Made by a program: the position numbers and the translations under genes. The notes beneath the pieces were generated by a model. It was given only the letters and a program-made list of their open reading frames with translations. It was not told the origin of the DNA and did no database searches. Source: Catenulispora rubra (GTDB lineage: Bacteria > Actinomycetota > Actinomycetes > Streptomycetales > Catenulisporaceae). From it: a stretch of 59,901 nt of DNA. The stretch lies in contig NZ_JAACYW010000037.1 of NCBI RefSeq assembly GCF_015356825.1, positions 1-59,901 of the forward strand. The letters run 5' to 3'. The first letter of the stretch is position 1. Every line of letters starts with the position of its first letter. Below are positions 35,021-43,896 of this stretch, one piece after another.

Positions 35021-37402
35021 CTACAACTGCCGCACCTGGCCTGAGGCCAAGAGATCATGCAGCTTGGTCCGCACGTCGGCGGCCGTCGGATGGCCCAATT
35101 CGTCCAGCGTGGCGAGTGCGGAAACGAAACACTCGTACGCCTTGTCGGGATGGCCGGTATCCCGGAAGAAGCTCCCCATCATCGCGAGGTTCGTTGCGGC
35201 TCCGGGCTCGAATCCCAGTTCCTTGAACAGCTGGTCCGCCAGAGTGAAGGCGGCCAGGGACTCCTCGTGGCGGCCCGTCTTCCAGTAGGCCTCGCCGAGG
35301 TTGCTGCTAGTGGCAGCCCGTCCGCCCAAGGAACCGGCACGGTCGGTGAGGTCTCGGCTGCGCTCCAGGTGGACCACCGCTTCTTCGGCGAGACCAGCCT
35401 CATTGCAGAGCATCCCCAACCTGTTGAGGCTGGCAGCCGAACCGTAGACGTAGCCCGAAGTGTCGAAGGCCTCGATAGCCTGCGCCAGCCAGGTGCGAGC
35501 CTCGTTGAGGTCACCCGCCAACTCGTATGCGCGCGCAAGCCGGTCCATGGCTCGGGCCTGGTTCATCTGGTCACCGGCACGCTCGTAGAGCGTCACGCCG
35601 TTGTGTGCGTGGGACATGGCCTCTTCGTGCAGTTGTACGCGCACGTAGGCGGTGGCAAGAGTGGTGTGTATATGGGCTTCCTGCAATTCCGATCCCATCC
35701 GGCGTGCACTGATCAGCCCGTGGGACGCGGTGTCGATCCACTCCTCGATCCTGAACTTGCTTTCCAGGTAGATCTGGAATATTTGCGGCAGGAGCACCGC
35801 GATCTCGTCGAGCTGGAACATCTGGGCCTGGCGGCTGATCGCGACCAAGGCAGCGCTTTCGCTGTCGTACCACTTGACGGCTTCGTCGGCGCTCCCGAAC
35901 AAGAGTGCTTGCTGCGGCCGCGCAATACCTCCGATGTCATACGTGGGTCTGCCGTCGTACATGAGATCGGATGCCGCCGCTGCGGTGTGCGCGTACCACG
36001 CGGCCAGCCGCGCCACGGCACTGCGCTGGTCCGCGACGGGCAGTTCTCGCCGGGCTCGCTCTGCCGCGAAGGAGTGCAGGAGGTCGTGGAAGCGGTAGCG
36101 CCCAGGAGCGGGTGATTGTATGAGACTGATATCCGTAAGACGCTCAAGTTCCCGCTCCGCAGTGTCCAGGTCCACGCCGAGCAGGGCGGAGGCGGCGGGA
36201 AGGCTGATCTCCAGACCTTCCCAGAGCCCGAGCAGCCTGAGCGCCCGGGCCTCACCGAGCTCCACCCCGTCCACCATCAACGTGTGGTAACTGGTCTCAA
36301 AGCACGCTCGCACCGCCAGATCGTCGACGGCCAACTCGTCGAGGGCGTTCGCTGTCGACTGAAGCCGCCGGCCCAACGTGTGAGCCGCCCACTGGGGACG
36401 GACCGCGAGCCTTGAGCCTGCAATACGCAAAGCCAGCGGCAAGCCGGCGCAGACGGAGAGTATCGCCAAGCCGTCGTCGGGCTCTGATTCGAAGCGCTCC
36501 TGCCCTGCGATCTGCGCCAGCAGGGCGCGCGAGTCCTCCGGGGAGAGCGCGTCCAGAACGATCCGCTGTACTCCTTCCAGCCCGGCGAGGTGGTTCCGGC
36601 TCGTGATGATGACACCGCAATCGGGGCTCCCCGGTAGCAGTGGCCTGATCTGCGCGGCGTCGAGCGCGTTGTCGAGAACCAGGAGGATTCGCTGCTCTGC
36701 CAGTCTGGATCGCAGCATCGCGGCGCGTTCGTCGACATCAGAGGGGATGGCCGAATCCTCGATGCCGATGGAGTGCAGAAGCCGGAGCAGGGCAGTGTCG
36801 ACGCCGAGGGGGGCGACACCCCCGCCGCGCAGGTCGAGGAACAATGTTCCACCGGGATAGCAGAAGGATGTCTGGTGCGCCGCACGGGTGGCGAGCGATG
36901 TCTTGCCGAGCCCACCCATCCCGACGATCGCCCAGACCGGAGGAGAATCCCGGTCAGCGACTTGCAACGCGGATGTCAGCGCATTGAGCTCAAGCTCGCG
37001 GCCCACGTAGTCCGGAACATCGCGCGGCAGCTCAGCCGGCCGGGGACGGCTTATCCCGGCCCCGGAGCCTTCCGCCTTGCCAGCGCCGGACGCTTGAGTC
37101 GGCGGCGGCTCCATGCCATCGCCCGCCTCCCGGACTGTCGCGCCGGTCCCGATCCGGTCTAGCAAGGACACCAGGTAGTCGGCGTCCGCACCCGTCACAT
37201 CAGCGAGACTCATCAGCGCGGCACGGGTGACCACTCGCTTGCCGTTCAGCCACCGTTCCCACGAGGACGCGCTGTAGTGGGTCTTTTCCCCAAGTTCAAT
37301 CAAAGTCAGGCCACATTCGTCTTTAAGCGTACGCAACGCTTCGACGAGCCGTCGAGCAGCGTCATCAAGAGCGCTTGGCAACGGTACCCAGTTGGTCCGC
37401 AC
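35021..37402 (-). CDS. HTH/NB-ARC/TPR transcriptional regulator (STAND type) of the peptide cluster
   Basis: 793 residues. An XRE-like helix-turn-helix lies at about 10-65 (LTLIELGEKTHYSASSWERWL). An NB-ARC ATPase follows, with P-loop GMGGLGKTSLA, Walker B LLVLDNALD, GLPLAL and an RFHDLLHSFA motif. The last 300 residues are tetratricopeptide repeats. This is the plan of AfsR-like pathway regulators, which oligomerise on ATP binding. The GTG at 37402 is chosen because GGGGAGG lies eight bases before it; the frame extends upstream without coding character. It is divergent from the precursor-peptide gene, 305 bases away, and is the likely cluster-specific activator. Confidence 0.85.
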   Translation of the reverse strand: MRTNWVPLPSALDDAARRLVEALRTLKDECGLTLIELGEKTHYSASSWERWLNGKRVVTRAALMSLADVTGADADYLVSLLDRIGTGATVREAGDGMEPPPTQASGAGKAEGSGAGISRPRPAELPRDVPDYVGRELELNALTSALQVADRDSPPVWAIVGMGGLGKTSLATRAAHQTSFCYPGGTLFLDLRGGGVAPLGVDTALLRLLHSIGIEDSAIPSDVDERAAMLRSRLAEQRILLVLDNALDAAQIRPLLPGSPDCGVIITSRNHLAGLEGVQRIVLDALSPEDSRALLAQIAGQERFESEPDDGLAILSVCAGLPLALRIAGSRLAVRPQWAAHTLGRRLQSTANALDELAVDDLAVRACFETSYHTLMVDGVELGEARALRLLGLWEGLEISLPAASALLGVDLDTAERELERLTDISLIQSPAPGRYRFHDLLHSFAAERARRELPVADQRSAVARLAAWYAHTAAAASDLMYDGRPTYDIGGIARPQQALLFGSADEAVKWYDSESAALVAISRQAQMFQLDEIAVLLPQIFQIYLESKFRIEEWIDTASHGLISARRMGSELQEAHIHTTLATAYVRVQLHEEAMSHAHNGVTLYERAGDQMNQARAMDRLARAYELAGDLNEARTWLAQAIEAFDTSGYVYGSAASLNRLGMLCNEAGLAEEAVVHLERSRDLTDRAGSLGGRAATSSNLGEAYWKTGRHEESLAAFTLADQLFKELGFEPGAATNLAMMGSFFRDTGHPDKAYECFVSALATLDELGHPTAADVRTKLHDLLASGQVRQL

Positions 37403-37707
37403 GATCGGCACCTCCCCGAAACTAGGGCGACAGTTTACGGCGCCGGGCCGCAAGGACTTGAACAGTTGAACGCCGACCCGCATCCCACCCGTCTCAACCC
37501 TTCTTGAGATTTCCCCCCATGCGCTCGGAAGCTGCCCTGAGATCACGTGGGACGCGTTTCCTGATGCGCTCGGTGTATGGACTGTCGTCTCCATAGTCAT
37601 CGACGATGAATGACGGCGCTCGCAGTTCACGTCGGGTCACCGGGCGGCCGCCGGTGTGCAGTCCCGTCTGCGCCACTCATCAGTACAGTCGCGAAGGGAA
37701 AACGAAA
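37403..37707. promoter_or_regulatory. Divergent control region of regulator and precursor peptide
   Basis: About 305 bases between the regulator and precursor starts. The ten-base word ATGCGCTCGG is repeated at 37519 and 37564, 45 bases apart (about four helical turns), and is a candidate activator site. The precursor ATG is preceded by AAGGGAA. No other gene is apparent. Confidence 0.4.
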
Positions 37708-37845
37708 ATGGGTACTTACTTCCTGCAGACGCCCAAGTACAACCGTGAGTTCAAGGAGACCAAGCCGGTCTCGGCCCCGCCGGCCTTCATGGACCGCCGG
37801 GTGCTGGACTCGCTGCTGAAGACGGCGAAGACGGCCGCCAAGTAG
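37708..37845 (+). CDS. Putative RiPP precursor peptide
   Basis: 45 residues, no cysteine, five threonines and two serines. The N-terminal half (MGTYFLQTPKYNREF) is aromatic and polar. A short Pro-rich link (VSAPPAF) joins it to a basic amphipathic helix that ends KTAKTAAK. It lies immediately before the YcaO gene with a hairpin between, as precursor genes do. Which end is leader and which is core is not clear. The helical basic C-terminus could be a recognition follower with an N-terminal core after Met removal, as in bottromycin, or the reverse. It is too short and unlike any family to be confirmed by homology alone; position, codon use and context support it. Confidence 0.7.
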   Translation: MGTYFLQTPKYNREFKETKPVSAPPAFMDRRVLDSLLKTAKTAAK

Positions 37846-37857
37846 TCAATCCATATA

Positions 37858-37890
37858 GCGTGGTCCGCCTGGTGGCGGGCCACGCGTATT
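37858..37890 (+). terminator. Attenuator hairpin between precursor and YcaO genes
   Basis: GCGTGGTCCGCC and GGCGGGCCACGC form a 12-base-pair stem (one U-G pair) with a four-base loop TGGT, followed by TATTTCTTC. It begins 13 bases after the precursor stop. Partial termination here would give excess precursor transcript over enzyme transcript, a common design in peptide clusters. Confidence 0.75.
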
Positions 37891-37963
37891 TCTTCGCCCG
37901 ACGCCGGGACGTTCCCGCCTGGCGCTCTATCCTGCCCGCTTTGCAGAATCCGAGGTTTCCGTC

Positions 37964-39310
37964 ATGGTTGACTTTCCGCCAGTATTCGAACGCACGGTTT
38001 CGACCGTCAGCGCGCTTTCCAGCGCACAGTCCGAAATAGATCGCCTCGGGTTCCACGCATACTTCCGCACGTTCGATGAGACGGAGTACACCACGTCCTA
38101 CTGCGAGTTGGAGGACGCGCACGGCAACGTCCGATCGCGTGCCGCCGGCAAGGGAAACCGTCACCAGTCCGAAGTAGGTTCGTACTTCGAGGCGTTGGAA
38201 CACTTCTATTCGGCGGGCTACACCGTGGACCGCCGGGAACAGAGTGGGGCTGCTCTCGCCACCGCGCGCAAGGTGGCCGCTCAGCCAGCTCTGGCCAAGA
38301 ACAGGATGATTCAGAACCTGGCCACGGAGTACCCCGACGCCCAGATGGGCGTCGTCGAAATGCACCGCTACACCACCGCCGAGCCACTGCTGTACCCGAT
38401 CTTCCCCACCGATGCCCGCTACTGGGACAACCCGCTGCCCGGCGACGAGTTGGAATACGAGCAGTACCTCAACTACCAGGGGACCTCCGGCTCCGCGGCC
38501 GGCGTGAACCACGATGAGGCCTTGCTGCACGCCGTGGGCGAAATCGTTGAGCGCGACGCACAGTCCCTGGCACTTATCGAATGGTTCTGTGTCGACAAGC
38601 CGCACGTGAGGCTGATCGAACCGGCGTCCCTTACCGGGGCGCTCGCCGACGTCTACCAGGCCGTCCGCGAGGCGGCCGAGCACGGCACCGGCGACGTAGG
38701 CGGCCGGGCGGTACGCCTCGTTGATATCACCAGCGACCTGGGGATCCCCGTCGTCATGGCGGTGCTCACCCGCCCCGGAGACCAGGCCAGCCTGTGCGGG
38801 CTCGGCTGCTCGATCTCCCCAGGCTACGCAGCCTACCGCGCCATGACGGAGCTGATCCAGGGCTGCCACGCCCTCTCGGCCGACCCGGAGTTCCACCTCG
38901 GCGAGCAGCGGGCGTTGGAGCGGCTCGCCGACTGGCCTGTCCTGGGCCAGATGCTTCGGTGCGACCTCGATGAGGTCCTGTCCCGGGCCGTGGTGACCGA
39001 GCAGCCGCTGCGCCGTCCCCCCATCGAGACCGGGACGTTGACCCTGGACAGCGCTCTGACATTCCTCCAGACGACGCTGGAGCACCATGGCTTCGAGATC
39101 TACTGGCGGCCCGTGGCTGCGGAATCCGAACACATCTCCGTGGTGACCGTGGCCGTTCCTGGACTTGAGGACTTCGCCAAGATCACGCACGGCTACCCGG
39201 TAACGCCCACTGGACGTGGGTGGGACCGGTGGGTCGAGATCTTCGGACTGTCCGACGACGATCTGGCGGCCGTCGAAGCCGACGAGGCGGAGAGCGGCGC
39301 CGTCCGATGA
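37964..39310 (+). CDS. YcaO-domain ATP-dependent peptide cyclodehydratase/backbone-modifying enzyme
   Basis: 448 residues, the length of a stand-alone YcaO. ATP-binding signature elements are seen in GKGNRHQSEVGSYFEALEH, in the SGSAAGVNHDEALLHAVGEI segment followed by VERDAQSL, and in YRAMTELIQG. YcaO enzymes phosphorylate backbone amides to make azolines, amidines or thioamides. No E1-like/RRE partner fusion, dehydrogenase (McbC type) or TfuA is encoded beside it. The C-terminus is acidic and lacks the proline-rich end of azoline-forming YcaOs. The start follows GAGG. Its stop overlaps the next gene by ATGA. This is the key evidence that the region is a RiPP cluster. Confidence 0.88.
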   Translation: MVDFPPVFERTVSTVSALSSAQSEIDRLGFHAYFRTFDETEYTTSYCELEDAHGNVRSRAAGKGNRHQSEVGSYFEALEHFYSAGYTVDRREQSGAALATARKVAAQPALAKNRMIQNLATEYPDAQMGVVEMHRYTTAEPLLYPIFPTDARYWDNPLPGDELEYEQYLNYQGTSGSAAGVNHDEALLHAVGEIVERDAQSLALIEWFCVDKPHVRLIEPASLTGALADVYQAVREAAEHGTGDVGGRAVRLVDITSDLGIPVVMAVLTRPGDQASLCGLGCSISPGYAAYRAMTELIQGCHALSADPEFHLGEQRALERLADWPVLGQMLRCDLDEVLSRAVVTEQPLRRPPIETGTLTLDSALTFLQTTLEHHGFEIYWRPVAAESEHISVVTVAVPGLEDFAKITHGYPVTPTGRGWDRWVEIFGLSDDDLAAVEADEAESGAVR

Positions 39311-39657
39311 CCGCGACCGAGCTGATCCGATCGGCGGTGCTGGTGTTCCTGGTTGTCGGCGGTACATACGCGGCACTCCACAACCCGCCGGGTCTGTTGT
39401 CGTGGCCGATGTACTCCAGCATCGCGTTCTATCGATTCGACCTGTACACGTCCCCCAATATGACGCTCGATTCAAGGATCGACCAGGACCTGCGGACCGG
39501 CGTCTTCGACCCTTTCAGCACCGACGGTCAGATCGACCGGTATTTGGAGTTCCTCAGAGACGTGCACGGAATCCACCCGATTGGCACCGTGGTCGCCGTC
39601 GGGCGATCCGGCGAGACAACACGGAGTGTGGGACGTGGCGCACCCGTGGATGTATGA
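39307..39657 (+). CDS. Small membrane-anchored protein of the peptide cluster
   Basis: 116 residues. One N-terminal membrane helix (AVLVFLVVGGTYAALH) is followed by about 90 polar residues with no known motif. It overlaps the YcaO stop at ATGA and the next gene by 23 bases, so all three are translated together. It may hold the enzymes to the membrane with the HTTM-like protein. Family unknown. Confidence 0.7.
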   Translation: MTATELIRSAVLVFLVVGGTYAALHNPPGLLSWPMYSSIAFYRFDLYTSPNMTLDSRIDQDLRTGVFDPFSTDGQIDRYLEFLRDVHGIHPIGTVVAVGRSGETTRSVGRGAPVDV

Positions 39658-40504
39658 GTACATCCGAGCCGGATTCCATGGCGCGATATCGGAGTCCGAC
39701 GTCCGCTGGTTCCGGATCGGCCTGGCCCTGGCGGCGATCCTGCAGTGGGCCTTCGATCTGGGCGACGGAGGCTGGCACTACCTCGATCGAGACCGGTTCG
39801 TCGGCTTCCGCTACGCACGCGTCTTCACACTCCTACCTCGCCAGGAGCGCACGTATCACGTGCTCTACTGCCTCAAGCTGGCCGCCGCGATCTTGCTGCT
39901 GTCCGGGTACTTCCCTCAGCCCGCTTCCGGGATGCTGGCTCTCGCCTGGTTCTTCGAACTCAGCTTCAATCCGGCCAATCAGACCTGGCTGATGCTCTCG
40001 GCCGCGGTCCTGTCGACCTTCATTGGCTCCGGTGAGCGCGGTACCTTCGCTCTTGACCACGCCACGCTGCGCTACGAGCCGTTCGCCGTATTGCTCGCTG
40101 TCCTTTTGTACTGGCAGATGTATTGGGCGTCCGCCGTCCGGAAACTCCGCTCGCCGGAGTTCATGGAAGGGGCCGTCCTGCACCGGATGTTCGAGCACGC
40201 CTGGCGGCTGCAGGGGACGACGCGGGTGCGTCAGTCCTGGTATCCCCGCTGGTTCGTGTCAACCATGATCGAACCTGATCACGAGATCTGCAAGCGACGA
40301 TGGCGGCCGTTCGCGGCGGCCACGGTCGCCACCGAGGCCGCCGTTCCGATCGGCCTCGCCATCCCCGCGCTATGGCCGTACGCGCTGCTCGTCGGCGGCC
40401 TGATGCACGTGATTTTCGTGGCCTACTTGCCGCGCAAGATCTTGCCGTTCACGGTGGCCACGATCGCGGGGTACTTCCTGTTCGCCGCGACTCTCGCAGT
40501 CTGA
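39635..40504 (+). CDS. HTTM-like (vitamin K-dependent carboxylase-related) membrane protein
   Basis: 289 residues with about six membrane helices. The arrangement RWFRIGLALAAILQW, WFFELSFNPANQTWL and the later YWASAVRKLRSPEFMEGAVL resembles the horizontally transferred transmembrane (HTTM) domain related to gamma-glutamyl carboxylase. No catalytic residues can be claimed. Start GTG 39635 is chosen for GGAG eight bases upstream. Possible roles are membrane scaffold, modifying enzyme or self-protection. Confidence 0.65.
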   Translation: MAHPWMYEYIRAGFHGAISESDVRWFRIGLALAAILQWAFDLGDGGWHYLDRDRFVGFRYARVFTLLPRQERTYHVLYCLKLAAAILLLSGYFPQPASGMLALAWFFELSFNPANQTWLMLSAAVLSTFIGSGERGTFALDHATLRYEPFAVLLAVLLYWQMYWASAVRKLRSPEFMEGAVLHRMFEHAWRLQGTTRVRQSWYPRWFVSTMIEPDHEICKRRWRPFAAATVATEAAVPIGLAIPALWPYALLVGGLMHVIFVAYLPRKILPFTVATIAGYFLFAATLAV

Positions 40505-40530
40505 TAGCCCGCACAAGTCGGAGAGTACTG

Positions 40531-41331
40531 ATGCCGAGCACGACCCGTGTACCCCTCGCCGAGTTCTACTCGATCTACCGCGATGCGCTGCTTCCCGTCG
40601 CGCCGTCGGCAGCCGCGCGGGGAGCGCTGCCGTCGCGCGCCGTGTCCTACTGCCCTCCGGTCACCGCGGCTACAGGGCTTGGCTGGTATCTCTTTCCTCC
40701 AGTCGACTTCGCACTGCGCTGGAATGCCGAGTCGCTGGAGTTCACGCTGCTGGCAGCCAACGAGCCGACCCGGTGGCAGTCGATGGCCGGCGGCGTGGAA
40801 TTGCGACTGCCGCAGGCCGATGAGGTGGTGCAAGATGTCGTCGACACCCACCCGCAGGACGCAGAGGCTGTGCGCGAGAACGCGACGATGTTCATCGGCG
40901 CTGACCCGATGCTCCCCGATCTGGTCGACATCTCGACGGGCATCGTGGCCAGGACCGCGCCGGGCTGGGCGCTTCTCGTGCGATCCTGCGCGAACTTCCC
41001 TCCTCGGACCGGCATCCAGATCCTCGAAGGCGTCCTGGAAACCAGCTGGTACCGCTTCTGCGTCCCGGTCCTGCTCCGGGTCGCCAAGACCGGCGAGGTT
41101 GTCCGTTTCCATCGGGAGGTCCCGATGGCGATGCTTCAGCCGGTCCCGGAGGAGCTTCTCTCTCGCGGGGCGCTGGATCTGCCCGAAGGTCGCCCTGGCG
41201 TCGCGACGATGGGTGATGACGTTTGGCGCGAGTTTCTGGAGACCCGGATGCGCCGGGTGAACGCGGTCAAGGCCGGCACGTACCGCGACGAGAGCCGGCG
41301 CCGACGGAAGGCCGCCGAAGATGAGGGATAG
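40531..41331 (+). CDS. Unknown protein of the peptide cluster (DUF6065-like?)
   Basis: 266 residues, soluble. The early segment SYCPPVTAATGLGWYLFPPV and the middle segment on bound targets recall DUF6065, a family of unknown function, but the match is from memory and weak. The C-terminus is strongly basic (RRRRKAAEDEG-like). GGAGAG precedes the ATG. It overlaps the M16 gene by 11 bases. Confidence 0.55.
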   Translation: MPSTTRVPLAEFYSIYRDALLPVAPSAAARGALPSRAVSYCPPVTAATGLGWYLFPPVDFALRWNAESLEFTLLAANEPTRWQSMAGGVELRLPQADEVVQDVVDTHPQDAEAVRENATMFIGADPMLPDLVDISTGIVARTAPGWALLVRSCANFPPRTGIQILEGVLETSWYRFCVPVLLRVAKTGEVVRFHREVPMAMLQPVPEELLSRGALDLPEGRPGVATMGDDVWREFLETRMRRVNAVKAGTYRDESRRRRKAAEDEG

Positions 41332-42634
41332 CTTTCACGGGCCGGTTCACCATCGCGTTCTGTCCAACGGGATGGCCGTCGTCGTCGGTCCCGACCGCCG
41401 TCGGCCGCTGGTCGGCACCTGCCTGCTGGTCGGTGCCGGCTCCGCTGACGAGCGCGATGGCGAGCGAGGCGCTGCGCACCTGCTTGAGCATCTGCTGTTT
41501 CGGATCGAGGCTGCTGGCGGTGCGGATTATTCAGAGCGGATGGAGAGTATCGGCGCCGTCGGCGTGAACGCGCTGACCGCCTCCGACTTCACCGCGTACT
41601 TCTCAGTCGCTCCCTCCGATCGAATCCATGACGTCCTGCGCTGGGAGGCGAAACGCCTAGCGCCACTTGTCGTTTCCGAGCAGATACATCGCGACGAACT
41701 GCGGGTCGTCCGCAACGAGCGACAGCAGGAGTGTGACGATCGTCCGTACGCGTTGTGGCTGGAAGAGCTGCTTGCGGTCACGCTTCTGCCGGAAGACAGC
41801 TACCGTAATCTGCCGAGCGGCCGTCCTCAGGACCTTGAGACGCTGGACCTGGCTAGCGTCAAAACATTTCACCGCCGGAACTACTCGGCGCGCAACGCTG
41901 TCCTCTGCGTCGTTGGGGATGTGAGCCCGGAGGCTGTCATGGATGCCGCCGAGGCTTTCGTGAACGGCGCTGACGGCCTGACATCGGACGGCCGTACCAA
42001 CGACGCGCCAGCACGGCATTTACTGGGCGCAGCAGGGATGCGCATGGTTCCCGCCGTCGGCATTCCCGCACGCATGGTGTTCAGCACGCATTGGGCGCCC
42101 TCCATCAGACATCACGATTACGCCGCGCTCACCGTTCTCACCGGCCTGCTCGGCCGCGGCCGAGGCTCACGCATCTTCCGCGAACTCGTCCTGCGACTCG
42201 ATCTGATCGCCCCACAGGAAGGTTACGTTGATGTCTGGCCCCTGCTACGGCGACCGTCATATCTGACCGGTTTCTTTTCTCCAGGTCCGGATGTGAATAT
42301 CGATCACGCTTTTGATGGGTTTCTCGCCGTTCTGCGTGATCTCGCGTCGGGCAAGGCCGAAGTCACACAGGAGGAAGTGGATCGAGCCGTCCTACTGGCC
42401 CGTCATGATGCTGCGAGTTCTTGGTGCGATCTCGGCACGCGGTCGCTGGCGCTGGCCAAGACGGTGTGGACTCATGGCAGCGGTGTGGAGCCCGGCTACG
42501 ACGACAAGCTGATCGGCGCCGTCACGCCGGAGATGGTGAACCACTTGGCCGCCTCGGTCCTGTCCGACGACAATCGCGCGACGATCTGCTACGTCCCGTC
42601 AGAACCCCGCCCCGACGTCGGGAGTCATCAGTGA
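41321..42634 (+). CDS. M16-family metallopeptidase, catalytic subunit
   Basis: 437 residues. The inverted zinc motif HLLEH is at residues 53-57, and the third ligand E133 follows exactly 76 residues later (RVVRNERQQE), so the site is complete. The R/Y pair of the C-terminal M16 half is less clear. M16B peptidases work as pairs of an active and an inactive subunit, and the next gene supplies the second. The likely task is removal of the leader or follower from the modified peptide. Confidence 0.88.
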   Translation: MRDSFHGPVHHRVLSNGMAVVVGPDRRRPLVGTCLLVGAGSADERDGERGAAHLLEHLLFRIEAAGGADYSERMESIGAVGVNALTASDFTAYFSVAPSDRIHDVLRWEAKRLAPLVVSEQIHRDELRVVRNERQQECDDRPYALWLEELLAVTLLPEDSYRNLPSGRPQDLETLDLASVKTFHRRNYSARNAVLCVVGDVSPEAVMDAAEAFVNGADGLTSDGRTNDAPARHLLGAAGMRMVPAVGIPARMVFSTHWAPSIRHHDYAALTVLTGLLGRGRGSRIFRELVLRLDLIAPQEGYVDVWPLLRRPSYLTGFFSPGPDVNIDHAFDGFLAVLRDLASGKAEVTQEEVDRAVLLARHDAASSWCDLGTRSLALAKTVWTHGSGVEPGYDDKLIGAVTPEMVNHLAASVLSDDNRATICYVPSEPRPDVGSHQ

Positions 42635-43896
42635 TTCGAGACAATCCCACGCCGACGTACCTGTTCGACTTGGGCGTCTCTGGTATCGCGGTCGATATGC
42701 CAGGGTGCCCGATGTTCTACCTCGGATACGGCACTCGCCCGGGCCTGCTCGCGGAAGGCCCAGGGAAGGACGGAGTCTCCTCATTGCTGTACCGGCTCAT
42801 CACCGACAGGATGATGGCGGCAATGGACGGCCTCGGTATCCCCGAAGGGGCATTGAGCGGGTTCGCCGGTCCCGATAGCGCGGGGATCCAAGCCAGAGTA
42901 CTGCCACAGCAGGTCGTTCCCGCTGTTCGGATCATCGCCGATCAGGTGCGGACTGCCGACTACGACGACGCGGAGTTCCAGATGAGCCGTCGCGACTATC
43001 TGCAGGACGTCGTCTCTGAGGAGTTCGTGGTCGGTCGGCGTGCGCGGCAGTCGCTGCTCGCGCAGTTGTACGGTGGGCGCGGGCGCCTGGCCCGACCGTG
43101 GAACGGGACGTACGAGACGGTGGCCGAGCTGACATTGAGTGACGTCGTACGATGCCACACGGCCGGTCGCCGACGAGGTCGCATGGTGCTGGTCGGCGAT
43201 CTCGGCGAAGCCCGAGTTCTCCAGCATGTTCCGGAACTGCTCAAGGACTTGTGCCCCGTCGATCGTGAAGAGAGCTTCGCGCCAAGTCCCGAGCAGGCTG
43301 TCGTGTCACCTGAATACGGCATCGAGGTCATCGACAGACCGAACTCGGGAATGGTGAAGGTCTGCGTAGCCGCTGTTGCGCCTGCAGCAGGAGACGACGA
43401 CTCTCTGGTGGCCGAATTGTTGGCAGCGGCTGTGGGAGGCAGTCCCTCGTCTCCTCTGAACCGTGTATTGCGCGACCAAGAAGGCGTTGCTTACAGCCCT
43501 TCCGTCACTTACGAATCCGGAGCGCGCCACGGGTTCTTCCTGATTGACGCGCTGGTGCCGAAGGAGAAGACCAGAATCGCTCTGACCTCGATCTTTCGAA
43601 TGCTGACAGAACTCGCTGACGAGGGCGTCACGGCCGCTCGGCTCGGTGTTCTCAAGGCGTCCTACGCGGCCACCTGGCCGGCGCTGCATCAGACCCCTTG
43701 GGCGGTGGGGGAGTGGCTGTTGACCGGTTTCCACGGCGAGAGGAGTCGCGATCCCCTCGGCGACAAGGTCCGACAGATCGCGGATCTGGACCTTGACCGG
43801 GTGAACAGCGTGGCGCGGCGCATGTTCGGCGTCGAAGGCGTGGCCGTCGCCTTGGAGGGTGCACGGGACGAGATCGAACGCCAGTTGGCATCATGA
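42631..43896 (+). CDS. M16-family peptidase homologue, non-catalytic subunit
   Basis: 421 residues with the M16 fold (tandem alpha/beta halves; LNRVLRDQEGVAYSPSVTYE near residue 280 is the typical C-terminal-half segment), but the zinc motif HxxEH is absent. It is the substrate-binding partner of the preceding protease. The GTG overlaps the previous stop as GTGA. Confidence 0.82.
   Translation: MIRDNPTPTYLFDLGVSGIAVDMPGCPMFYLGYGTRPGLLAEGPGKDGVSSLLYRLITDRMMAAMDGLGIPEGALSGFAGPDSAGIQARVLPQQVVPAVRIIADQVRTADYDDAEFQMSRRDYLQDVVSEEFVVGRRARQSLLAQLYGGRGRLARPWNGTYETVAELTLSDVVRCHTAGRRRGRMVLVGDLGEARVLQHVPELLKDLCPVDREESFAPSPEQAVVSPEYGIEVIDRPNSGMVKVCVAAVAPAAGDDDSLVAELLAAAVGGSPSSPLNRVLRDQEGVAYSPSVTYESGARHGFFLIDALVPKEKTRIALTSIFRMLTELADEGVTAARLGVLKASYAATWPALHQTPWAVGEWLLTGFHGERSRDPLGDKVRQIADLDLDRVNSVARRMFGVEGVAVALEGARDEIERQLAS

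Noticed and set aside
37606..37707. A longer, 79-residue precursor peptide starting at 37606
   Set aside because: The added part is Arg/Cys-rich without ribosome binding site; the ATG at 37708 has one and gives a compact peptide.
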